Below, piece after piece: positions 44,986 to 52,509 of a DNA stretch of 64,000 nucleotides. Location of the stretch: contig NZ_JAAXCM010000020.1 of NCBI RefSeq assembly GCF_019734885.1, forward strand, positions 148,800-212,799, in the 5' to 3' direction. Each line of letters opens with the position of its first letter. The stretch's first letter is position 1. The notes beneath the pieces are model-generated. The model had not been told where the DNA came from. It did not search any database and worked only from the letters and a program-made list of their open reading frames with translations. Source of the DNA: Pseudocoprococcus catus. Lineage in GTDB: Bacteria; Bacillota; Clostridia; Lachnospirales; Lachnospiraceae. Position numbers and translations under genes: made by a program.

Positions 44986-45086
44986 AATGTATGAGATTTA
45001 GTACAATCCCAAAAATGCATAACAAAATGAAAAAATAAAATAACTAAAACTTCTTTTAATAGGAAGAAAGACGATAACTGATTGTT

Positions 45087-45129
45087 AAAAAAATATCACA
45101 CCTTTATGATGAAGGTGTGATATTTTTTT
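45087..45129 (+). terminator. Intrinsic terminator after citrate synthase
   Basis: AAATATCACACCTT pairs with AAGGTGTGATATTT around TATGATG, with A-runs before and T-runs after, so it may work in both directions. The rest of the 330-base gap is very AT-rich and holds only the next promoter. Confidence 0.95.
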
Positions 45130-45258
45130 AGTTTGCATGCGAAATTTCTATAATAATTTCTGGCTATAATTTAATAATATACCATAATTGTTAAAAAAAT
45201 AACGAAATAATAAATTGAAAATAAATAAGATCAAACGTTTTGTATGTTTTAATATTTA

Positions 45259-45288
45259 TGGACAATAAAAAATAGAATATGTTATAAT
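45259..45288 (+). promoter_or_regulatory. Promoter of the Mrp-like antiporter cluster
   Basis: TGGACA (45259-45264) and TATAAT (45283-45288) with an 18-base spacer, 32 bases before the first start codon. Confidence 0.7.
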
Positions 45289-45320
45289 TATTGCATAAAA
45301 AGTAGGAGAAGAGGTTGCTT

Positions 45321-45779
45321 ATGTTTGTATTGTTCTTTTTATTCTGGGTGATGCTCAATGGACGGATTACAGTTGAGATCACCATCTTTGGTCTGGTTAT
45401 CTCAGCAGCGATGTACGTATTTGTATGCAAATTCACAGGCTTCAGTTTCAAAAAAGATATGCTGATTCTGAAAAAGCTGCCGTTGATCGCTGCCTATTGT
45501 CTGGTGCTGGTGAATGAAATTGTTAAGGCCAATCTGACAATGATTCATTATCTTCTTTCACCGCAGATTCTTCCGGAGCCGGCATTGGTGCGGTTCAGAA
45601 CGGATCTGAAAACGCATACAGCACAGGTGCTTCTGGCGAATTCTATTACATTGACACCGGGTACGATCACAGTAGAAATGAAAGATGGAGAATATCTGAT
45701 CCACTGTTATGACAAGACAATGGGGGAAGGTCTTGATTCATCTGTATTTGTTTCTATGTTAAAGAAACTGGAGGGATAG
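45321..45779 (+). CDS. mrpE: Mrp-like antiporter subunit E
   Basis: A 152-residue protein with two or three N-terminal membrane helices and a cytoplasmic C-terminal domain. Family features are NEIVKANLTMIHYLLSP and the TLTPGTITVEM stretch. In Mrp complexes subunits E, F and G form part of the cation-handling end; the same trio (MbhA-C) is found in membrane-bound hydrogenases. The ATG at 45321 lies 6 bases after AGAGG; a TTG at 45315 is too close. First gene of a ten-gene operon with short gaps or overlaps throughout. Confidence 0.93.
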   Translation: MFVLFFLFWVMLNGRITVEITIFGLVISAAMYVFVCKFTGFSFKKDMLILKKLPLIAAYCLVLVNEIVKANLTMIHYLLSPQILPEPALVRFRTDLKTHTAQVLLANSITLTPGTITVEMKDGEYLIHCYDKTMGEGLDSSVFVSMLKKLEG

Positions 45780-45780
45780 T

Positions 45781-46104
45781 ATGGATACAGCTTTTAAATC
45801 TTTTTTTCTGATATGCATTATTATTTTAGCAGTTCTGACATTTCTTTGCCTGATCAGAACGATCAAAGGCCCTAGGCTTGTGGACCGTATCGTGGGCACG
45901 AATATGATCGGAACAATGACCATTGCGATTATTGCACTTCTTGCAGCTTATCTGAATGAGAGCAGTATTCTTGATATTTGTTTGATTTATGCCATTATGA
46001 GTTTTGTGGCAGTTATTGTATTAACGAAGATTTATATCGGCATTTATAATGAGAAGAAGAGTGCACAGCACAAAAAAGAGGAGGAGAGTCAGGATGAGTA
46101 TTAG
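45781..46104 (+). CDS. mrpF: Mrp-like antiporter subunit F
   Basis: A 107-residue protein with three membrane helices. The conserved IRTIKGPRLVDRIVGTNMIG motif after the first helix identifies MrpF/MbhB. It has a charged C-terminal tail (from about residue 90). GGAGGG lies upstream. It overlaps the subunit G gene by 11 bases. Confidence 0.93.
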   Translation: MDTAFKSFFLICIIILAVLTFLCLIRTIKGPRLVDRIVGTNMIGTMTIAIIALLAAYLNESSILDICLIYAIMSFVAVIVLTKIYIGIYNEKKSAQHKKEEESQDEY

Positions 46105-46420
46105 TCCGGTTCGTTTTATTATAGCGGCAATCTTGATCATGACTGGTATCTTGATCATGGTGATACAGACTTTCGGTGTATTTAGGCTGAAATATGCACT
46201 GAATCGTATGCATGCTGCGGCAATGGGAGACTCTCTCGGAATTATGATGATTATTCTGGGAATGATGGTTATCTATGGTTTTTCCTTTGCCTCCCTGAAG
46301 CTTTTGACAGTGCTGATTGTTTTCTGGTTTGCGTCGCCGGTGTGCAGTCATCTGCTCGCAAAACTTGAGGTCAGTACCAATGAACAGATTGAAGAAGAAT
46401 GTGAGGTGCCTGAGGAATGA
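46094..46420 (+). CDS. mrpG: Mrp-like antiporter subunit G
   Basis: A 108-residue protein with three membrane helices, of the MrpG/MbhC family (VIQTFGVFRLKYALNRMHAA, then DSLGIMMIILGMM). The ATG at 46094 follows GAGGAG inside the subunit F gene; an earlier in-frame start would add an arginine-rich stretch not found in the family. It overlaps the next gene by four bases (ATGA). Confidence 0.92.
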   Translation: MSISPVRFIIAAILIMTGILIMVIQTFGVFRLKYALNRMHAAAMGDSLGIMMIILGMMVIYGFSFASLKLLTVLIVFWFASPVCSHLLAKLEVSTNEQIEEECEVPEE

Positions 46421-46680
46421 CAGAGTTAAGAATTATATTGCTTGTGTTTCTGCTTGTCTGTGCTATAGCAGTCAGCTTTTCAAAGAATCTGCTGATTTCC
46501 GTAGTCATTTACATGGCCTTCAGTTTGATCATGGCGATTATATGGCTGATTCTGGAATCTCCCGATTTGGCGATTACGGAAGCGGCTGTAGGCGCGGGAG
46601 TGACAAGTATCCTTTTCTTTGTAACACTTAAAAAGATACGATCGATCAAGACGACAGCAGAGGAGGATATTGATGAGTAA
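46417..46680 (+). CDS. MbhD-like subunit (separate MrpA C-terminal domain, DUF4040)
   Basis: An 87-residue protein with three membrane helices and the motif LESPDLAITEAAVGAGVTSI, typical of MbhD and of the domain fused to the C-terminus of canonical MrpA. Here it is a separate gene, as in archaeal membrane-bound hydrogenase operons. Coupled by ATGA to subunit G and overlapping the next gene by eight bases. Part of the ion path between the E-F-G end and the antiporter subunits (inferred from family structures). Confidence 0.9.
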   Translation: MTELRIILLVFLLVCAIAVSFSKNLLISVVIYMAFSLIMAIIWLILESPDLAITEAAVGAGVTSILFFVTLKKIRSIKTTAEEDIDE

Positions 46681-47647
46681 GAAAAATCCCAATTATCAAA
46701 ATAGTTTTGCTGACAAGTTTACAAGATGGGTAAAGGGAGATTACGATCCTATCGAAGGTCAGATGGAGATGAACGCACCGGATAAGGAAGTTTTCGGTGA
46801 TGAGAGAATCCGATATGTTCATTTACATATTGTTAAGTCCAACAATTACAGTGAGCGTATGTTTGAAGAGGGACTGGCAAAGAATGTCAGACGTTTTACA
46901 GGTCTGTACAAGATATTTGGTGTGATTGTCTCTGTTTTTATTGCCTGTCTGCTGCTCTGGACGGTGAGCTTTCTGCCGAAATTCGGTGATCCGAATGCAC
47001 CGGAGAACAATGAAGTGGCGACCCGATATATTGAGCAAGGACTCAGTGAAACCGGTGCTGTCAATATTGTAACAGGTATGATCCTTGATTACAGAGCGTT
47101 TGATACATTCGGCGAATCCTGCGTGCTGTTTGTGGCATCGTGTTGTGTTTTGATTCTTTTGAGAGTGGATAAGGATGAAGATCCGGAATCCAGAGCCATT
47201 GAGGATATGAATGACAGACATTATGAACCGCGAAATGATACGATTCTTCAGAAGGTTGCCGATTTCCTTGTTCCGCTGATGATCATCTTCGGTATCTATG
47301 TGGTGCTGAATGGACATATTTCACCGGGCGGCGGTTTCTCCGGAGGTGCCATTATCGGTTCCGGTCTGATCTTGTATCTGACGGCCTATGGTTTTGAAAA
47401 AACACAGCGTTTTATGAATGAGAAGGTTGTAAAAGCACTGACGGTGGGGGCACTGACATTTTATTGCTTCGCAAAAAGTTATTCATTTTATACAGGAGCC
47501 AATCATCTGCACAGCATTATCACACCGGGAACACCGGGTAATATCCTCAGTGCAGGTCTGATTGTTTACCTGAATATCTGTGTCGGCATTGTTGTTGCCT
47601 GCACGATGTACTCATTTTATACATTGTTCAGAAAGGGAGGAATTTGA
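46673..47647 (+). CDS. mrpB: Fused MbhE-MrpB-like subunit with N-terminal extension
   Basis: A 324-residue protein. Residues about 1-78 are a polar, probably cytoplasmic extension not usual in MrpB. Then come a membrane helix (about 82-101), a loop ending in TGMILDYRAFDTFGE (MbhE-like), a second helix, a polar linker, and the MrpB domain (about 195-324) with NGHISPGGGFSGGAIIG. AGGAGG lies 6 bases before the ATG at 46673. The domain fusion corresponds to MbhE plus MbhF. The N-terminal extension has no recognised fold and might dock a partner. Confidence 0.9.
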   Translation: MSKKNPNYQNSFADKFTRWVKGDYDPIEGQMEMNAPDKEVFGDERIRYVHLHIVKSNNYSERMFEEGLAKNVRRFTGLYKIFGVIVSVFIACLLLWTVSFLPKFGDPNAPENNEVATRYIEQGLSETGAVNIVTGMILDYRAFDTFGESCVLFVASCCVLILLRVDKDEDPESRAIEDMNDRHYEPRNDTILQKVADFLVPLMIIFGIYVVLNGHISPGGGFSGGAIIGSGLILYLTAYGFEKTQRFMNEKVVKALTVGALTFYCFAKSYSFYTGANHLHSIITPGTPGNILSAGLIVYLNICVGIVVACTMYSFYTLFRKGGI

Positions 47648-47648
47648 T

Positions 47649-48020
47649 ATGGGCTCATTTGCCACCAATTATGAAGAAATCGTTGCGGTTCTTCTATTTG
47701 TTATCGGTATGAGTAATCTTGTTTTCCAACCGAATCTGCTCAAGAAGATTATTGGACTTGATATCATGGATGCAGCTGTCTATCTTTTTCTTGCAGCAAA
47801 GGGATATATAGAGGGCAGAACAGCACCGATTGTCGTTGATGGTATTTTGGATGCCAGTCATTATATCAACCCCGTACCGGCGGGTCTGGTGCTTACAGGT
47901 ATCGTTGTATCTGTCAGTGTCAGTGCCTTGATGATGGCGTTGACGGTCTGTCTCTACAGAGAATATCATACCCTGAATATCGATGAGATTATGATGAAGC
48001 TCAGAAAGGAGGAAGACTAA
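47649..48020 (+). CDS. mrpC: Mrp-like antiporter subunit C (NuoK-like)
   Basis: A 123-residue homologue of NuoK with three membrane helices. Features are IGMSNLVFQPNLLKKIIGLDIMD near the N-terminus and a last helix with ALMMALTVCLYREYHT. It starts at the ATG one base after the preceding stop, following GGGAGG, and ends directly before subunit D1. The carboxylates found in NuoK helices are partly kept. Confidence 0.92.
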   Translation: MGSFATNYEEIVAVLLFVIGMSNLVFQPNLLKKIIGLDIMDAAVYLFLAAKGYIEGRTAPIVVDGILDASHYINPVPAGLVLTGIVVSVSVSALMMALTVCLYREYHTLNIDEIMMKLRKEED

Positions 48021-49514
48021 ATGGAATTTGTCCAGAATTTTCCGTTTTTCTGCATTATTTTGTCCATGTTCTCGGCAATTATTTCTTTTGTAATGAACGG
48101 CAGAATTGCAAAATACATTCACGTGGCCATGGTTACGGCAGTGCTGATACTTTCCCTGGCAACCCTTTCCTTTGTGGCAGGAACCGGTGAGAGCTACACC
48201 TTTATGATGGGGCATTTTCCGGCACCATGGGGCAATGAGATCCGTATTGGTGAACTGGAGGCACTGATGGCAGTCTTTTTCAGTCTGATCATGATGCTAT
48301 CCGTTTTCGGCGGTATGGCACATATCGACAGAGAGGTGCAGGATTCCAAGAAGAATCTTTTCTATATTTTACTGGATCTGCTGATGGCTTCTCTGCTGGC
48401 GCTGATCTATACCAACGACCTTTTTACGGCTTATGTATTTATCGAAATCAATACAATTGCAGCCTGTGGTCTGATTATGATCAAAAAACAGGGCAGAACT
48501 TATGTATCGGCACTGAGATATATGATCATGAGTCTTGTGGGATCAGGGATGTTCCTGATCGGCCTGACATTACTTTACAGTATTACCGGACATCTCCTGA
48601 TGTCTCCTGCCAAAGTAGTACTGGAACAGATTATTGCCGAGCACAGTTATCAAGTGCCGTTGATGGTCATTATCATTCTGGTAACAGTGGGACTTGGAAT
48701 TAAGAGCGGTCTGTATCCTTTCCATACATGGATTCCGGATGCTTACGGTTATACAACGCCATCAGCCAGTGCGATTTTGTCATCACTTGTATCCAAAGGG
48801 TATATTTTTCTGCTGATCAAGATTTTTTACAGAGTACTTGGATTTGATTCAATTATCAGCAGTCACATGGTCAATATCCTGTTTGCATTTGGTGTCATCG
48901 GAATGATTATGGGTTCTGTGGCAGCGATCAAGGAACGCAACATTCGAAGAATGACAGCCTATTCTTCCGTTGCACAGATCGGATATATTTACATGGGTCT
49001 CGGGCTCGGTACAACCGCAGGGGTTGTTGCGGCAGTTTTCCATATTATTTCTCATGGTGTTATGAAGTCACTGCTGTTCCTGAGTATTTCCGGTCTGACA
49101 GAAGTATCCGACGGACGTTCTGATTATCTGTCCTTAAGAGGTGCAGGACTTCGCAATAAGATCGCAGGTGTGGCCTTTACAGTGGGTTCACTTTCTATGA
49201 TCGGTATGCCGCTGCTGACAGGATTTATCTCCAAATATTTATTTGCATCTGCGGCGACAACAGCAGGCAATAAGATGATCACAGCATGGGTGGTGCTGGC
49301 TGTCAGTACGGTGTTGAATACCATGTACTTTATGCGTACGGTGCTGACACTATACAGACCTGTGTCTGCGGAGGTTCACAAAGAATATACGGTTGAGAAA
49401 TCCAAAATAGAAAAAGCAGCAATTGTTGGATTGATCTTATTAAATATCGGACTTGGTGTGGCTTCCCAGCCTGTGATCAAAGCCATCGAAGCCGGTCTTG
49501 CAATGTTTGGCTGA
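48021..49514 (+). CDS. mrpD: Antiporter-like subunit D1 (MrpD/NuoN type)
   Basis: A 497-residue protein of the proton-conducting NuoL/M/N family, about 14 membrane helices. The key residues of the channel are kept: Glu142 (YVFIEINTIAAC) and Lys228 (GLGIKSGLYPFHTW), as are His and Lys in HIISHGVMKSLLF. It is the closest of the four paralogues here to MrpD/MbhH by context, following subunit C directly. Start ATG immediately after the subunit C stop. Confidence 0.94.
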   Translation: MEFVQNFPFFCIILSMFSAIISFVMNGRIAKYIHVAMVTAVLILSLATLSFVAGTGESYTFMMGHFPAPWGNEIRIGELEALMAVFFSLIMMLSVFGGMAHIDREVQDSKKNLFYILLDLLMASLLALIYTNDLFTAYVFIEINTIAACGLIMIKKQGRTYVSALRYMIMSLVGSGMFLIGLTLLYSITGHLLMSPAKVVLEQIIAEHSYQVPLMVIIILVTVGLGIKSGLYPFHTWIPDAYGYTTPSASAILSSLVSKGYIFLLIKIFYRVLGFDSIISSHMVNILFAFGVIGMIMGSVAAIKERNIRRMTAYSSVAQIGYIYMGLGLGTTAGVVAAVFHIISHGVMKSLLFLSISGLTEVSDGRSDYLSLRGAGLRNKIAGVAFTVGSLSMIGMPLLTGFISKYLFASAATTAGNKMITAWVVLAVSTVLNTMYFMRTVLTLYRPVSAEVHKEYTVEKSKIEKAAIVGLILLNIGLGVASQPVIKAIEAGLAMFG

Positions 49515-49527
49515 TAAGGAGGAAAAA

Positions 49528-51003
49528 ATGGATATTAATAATTATTTTTTAGTTTTTCCGGTACTTCTGCCAATATTTGCAGGCGTACTGCTGATGTTTC
49601 TCAAGTTTGGGAAGAGAGAGCATATGCAGCTGTATATTCTTACAATTCTCATTGTTGATCTGGCCAGTATCGGCTGGATCGCACTTCAGCCGGAAGATAC
49701 GCTGACACTGAGTCCGTTCTTTATTGCAGAGGGACTTCATGTGTTCTTTCATGTGGATATACTTTCAAAGATTTTCTCGGTGCTGACGGCTTTTGTATGG
49801 CTGATGGTTGGCATTGCATCCTTTGAATATATGGCTCATGAAAAGAATGAGCAGAGATTTTATTGTTTCTATCTGGTTGTAGGCGGTGTTTTATCGGCGC
49901 TTGCTTTTTCAGGTAATCTGCTGACGATGTATGTGTTCTATGAATTGATGACATTGACATCTATGCCGCTTGTCATGCACAATCTGAGCCATGAGGCCAT
50001 CATGGCGGGTCTGAAATATCTCTTTTATTCCGTGGCAGGTGCCTTTATGGTACTTTTCGGATTCTTCCTGTTCAATGCAGAAGGAAGAGTACTGTATTTT
50101 TCACCGGGAGGCATTATCAATGAGGCTAATCCGCCGGGCATCATGCTGTTTGCGGTATTTTTGATGATTGTGGGCTTCGGCACGAAAGCAGGTATGTTCC
50201 CAATGCACGGATGGCTGCCGACAGCCCATCCGGTAGCTCCGGCTCCGGCCAGTGCAGTTTTATCCGGTGTCATTACAAAGGCCGGTGTGCTGGGCATTAT
50301 CCGATCCGTTTATTATGTAGCCGGTCCGGATATGATCAAAGGCACATGGGTTCAGTATACATGGATCATCCTGTCTGTTCTGACAATCTTTATGGGCTCT
50401 ATGATGGCCTATAAGGAGAAGATACTGAAGAAACGTCTGGCTTACTCGACAGTCAGTCAGGTATCTTATATTTTATTTGGCCTTTCTGTGATGCAGCCGG
50501 TGGCATTTGTAGGTGCTCTTATGCATGTGATCTTCCATTCACTGGTTAAGAATACACTCTTTGTGTCTGCTGGTGCGATTATCTGCAAAACAGGCAAAAC
50601 AAAAGCACGCCAGCTTGTAGGCATCGGCAAGGAGATGCCTGTGACGATGTGGTGCTTTACTCTTGTGTCGCTGACATTGATTGGTATTCCGCCTACAAGT
50701 GCTTTTGTCAGCAAATGGTATCTGATTTCGGGTGCGCTTGATTCAGGTATCCTGGGGCTTTCATGGATCGGACCGATTGTATTGCTGATTAGTGCACTGT
50801 TAACTGCCGGTTATCTGCTGACGATCTCTATCAAGGCCTTTCTTCCGGGAGAAGATTACAACTATGCGAAACTTGTTAACCATGAACCGACATGGCGTAT
50901 GCTGATGCCAATGATCGTGATGACTGCCCTGGCAGTGATCCTTGGTATCTGGCCTGGCGGTCTGATGAAAATGTTTGCAGATATCGCTGCATCAGTACTT
51001 TAA
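49528..51003 (+). CDS. Antiporter-like subunit D2 (NuoM/N type)
   Basis: A 491-residue second NuoL/M/N-family protein. Glu139 (YVFYELMTLTSM) and Lys220 (GFGTKAGMFPMHGW) of the proton channel are conserved, with the WLPTAHPVAPAPASAVLSG loop and HVIFHSLVKNTLF. The ATG at 49528 follows AAGGAGG. It differs clearly from D1 and D3, so the three are not recent duplicates. Probably another pump module of the same complex. Confidence 0.93.
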   Translation: MDINNYFLVFPVLLPIFAGVLLMFLKFGKREHMQLYILTILIVDLASIGWIALQPEDTLTLSPFFIAEGLHVFFHVDILSKIFSVLTAFVWLMVGIASFEYMAHEKNEQRFYCFYLVVGGVLSALAFSGNLLTMYVFYELMTLTSMPLVMHNLSHEAIMAGLKYLFYSVAGAFMVLFGFFLFNAEGRVLYFSPGGIINEANPPGIMLFAVFLMIVGFGTKAGMFPMHGWLPTAHPVAPAPASAVLSGVITKAGVLGIIRSVYYVAGPDMIKGTWVQYTWIILSVLTIFMGSMMAYKEKILKKRLAYSTVSQVSYILFGLSVMQPVAFVGALMHVIFHSLVKNTLFVSAGAIICKTGKTKARQLVGIGKEMPVTMWCFTLVSLTLIGIPPTSAFVSKWYLISGALDSGILGLSWIGPIVLLISALLTAGYLLTISIKAFLPGEDYNYAKLVNHEPTWRMLMPMIVMTALAVILGIWPGGLMKMFADIAASVL

Positions 51004-51018
51004 GGGAGGAGAAGAAGT

Positions 51019-52494
51019 ATGCCATCTTATTTTATACTTGTACCGATTCTGCTGCCTGTGATCGCAGGTGTTCTGCTGCTGGTTTTCCCGATTGAGGATG
51101 CCAGAAAGAGAAATATCTGTATTGAGATTATTGTTGTCATCAATACACTGCTTGTCTTATGGCTGCTGACACACCGTCCGTCTGAAAGTTTTTATATGTT
51201 TTCGCTGGGAGCACGTCTTCCGCTGACATTAAATGTAGATGGACTGGCAATGTTCTTTGCGGGTCTGGTGGCCTGTCTCTGGCCTCTGGCTTCTTTGTAT
51301 GCCTTTGAGTATATGAAGCATGAAGAACGTGTCAATACATTTATGGCGTTTTATACCATCACTTATGGTGTGACACTGGGTGTTGCCTTTGCAGGCAATA
51401 TCATTACCATGTATTTGTTTTATGAATGTCTGACAATGGTCACACTGCCTCTGGTTATCCATACGATGACGAGAGAGGCCAGAAAGGCAACCAGACAGTA
51501 TCTGTATTACATGATTGGCGGTACGGCCTTTGCCTTTATTGCCATTGTCTTTTATTCACTGTTCTGCAATGACATCGCCTTCGTCCTTGGCGGTAATCTG
51601 AATCTTGCAGCTATCAGCAATCATATGGATATTGCATTGCTGGTGTATGTATTCGGATTCTTCGGATTTGGTGTCAAGGCGGCCATTTTCCCATTCCATG
51701 GCTGGCTGCCGGCAGCTTCTGTAGCACCGACACCTGTAACGGCGCTGCTGCATGCGGTGGCAGTGGTTAAATCCGGTGCGTTCGCTATTATGAGACTGAC
51801 GTATTATTGTTTTGGAGCAGAGACACTGCATGGAACATGGGCACAGATTGTCGTGCTGATTGCAGCACTGATCACGATTACCTATGGTTCCACACTGGGT
51901 GTCAGAGAGACACATTTCAAGAGACGACTGGCTTATTCAACGATCAGTAATCTTTCTTATATTCTTCTGGCGGTGGCCACTATGTCTCCGTTAGGATTGA
52001 TTGCAGGTCTCAGTCATATGGTTGTTCATGCAATCATGAAGATCAGTGCTTTCTTCTGTGCAGGTGCCGTTATGCATCAGACAGAGAAGAATTATATCTA
52101 TGAGCTGGATGGTCTTGGATTTGAGATGCCGGTAACATTTGTGGCGTTGTTTATATCCGGTCTGTCGCTGATGGGTATGCCGTTGTTTGCAGGATTTGTG
52201 AGTAAATGGAATATTGTCCATGCATTGCTGGAACATGAGTCTATGCTTGGTTATATCAGCGTGCTCGTTCTGCTTTATTCAGGCCTTATGACAGGTATTT
52301 ATATGTTGACGATCATTGTCCGTGCCTGGTTCCCGCATGTGGGTTATCATAAGGATCTGGTGGAAGATTTTAAGGATCCGAACTGGCTGATGAAAGGGCC
52401 TTTGATTATCTTTTCCGTATTAACTGTCGTGATTGGCTTCTATGCACAGCCGATGCTCGATTTCATCCAAAAAATTGCTACTGGCATTTATTAA
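51019..52494 (+). CDS. Antiporter-like subunit D3 (NuoM/N type)
   Basis: A 491-residue third NuoL/M/N-family protein. Channel residues Glu136 (YLFYECLTMVTL) and Lys220 (GFGVKAAIFPFHGW) are conserved; the loop WLPAASVAPTPVTALLHAV is of the MrpA/NuoL style (THR-ALA-LEU-LEU-HIS), unlike D1 and D2. GGGAGGAG precedes the ATG. It lies 15 bases from both neighbours. Putative proton-translocating subunit. Confidence 0.93.
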   Translation: MPSYFILVPILLPVIAGVLLLVFPIEDARKRNICIEIIVVINTLLVLWLLTHRPSESFYMFSLGARLPLTLNVDGLAMFFAGLVACLWPLASLYAFEYMKHEERVNTFMAFYTITYGVTLGVAFAGNIITMYLFYECLTMVTLPLVIHTMTREARKATRQYLYYMIGGTAFAFIAIVFYSLFCNDIAFVLGGNLNLAAISNHMDIALLVYVFGFFGFGVKAAIFPFHGWLPAASVAPTPVTALLHAVAVVKSGAFAIMRLTYYCFGAETLHGTWAQIVVLIAALITITYGSTLGVRETHFKRRLAYSTISNLSYILLAVATMSPLGLIAGLSHMVVHAIMKISAFFCAGAVMHQTEKNYIYELDGLGFEMPVTFVALFISGLSLMGMPLFAGFVSKWNIVHALLEHESMLGYISVLVLLYSGLMTGIYMLTIIVRAWFPHVGYHKDLVEDFKDPNWLMKGPLIIFSVLTVVIGFYAQPMLDFIQKIATGIY

Positions 52495-52509
52495 CAGGAG
52501 GGACAGAAA

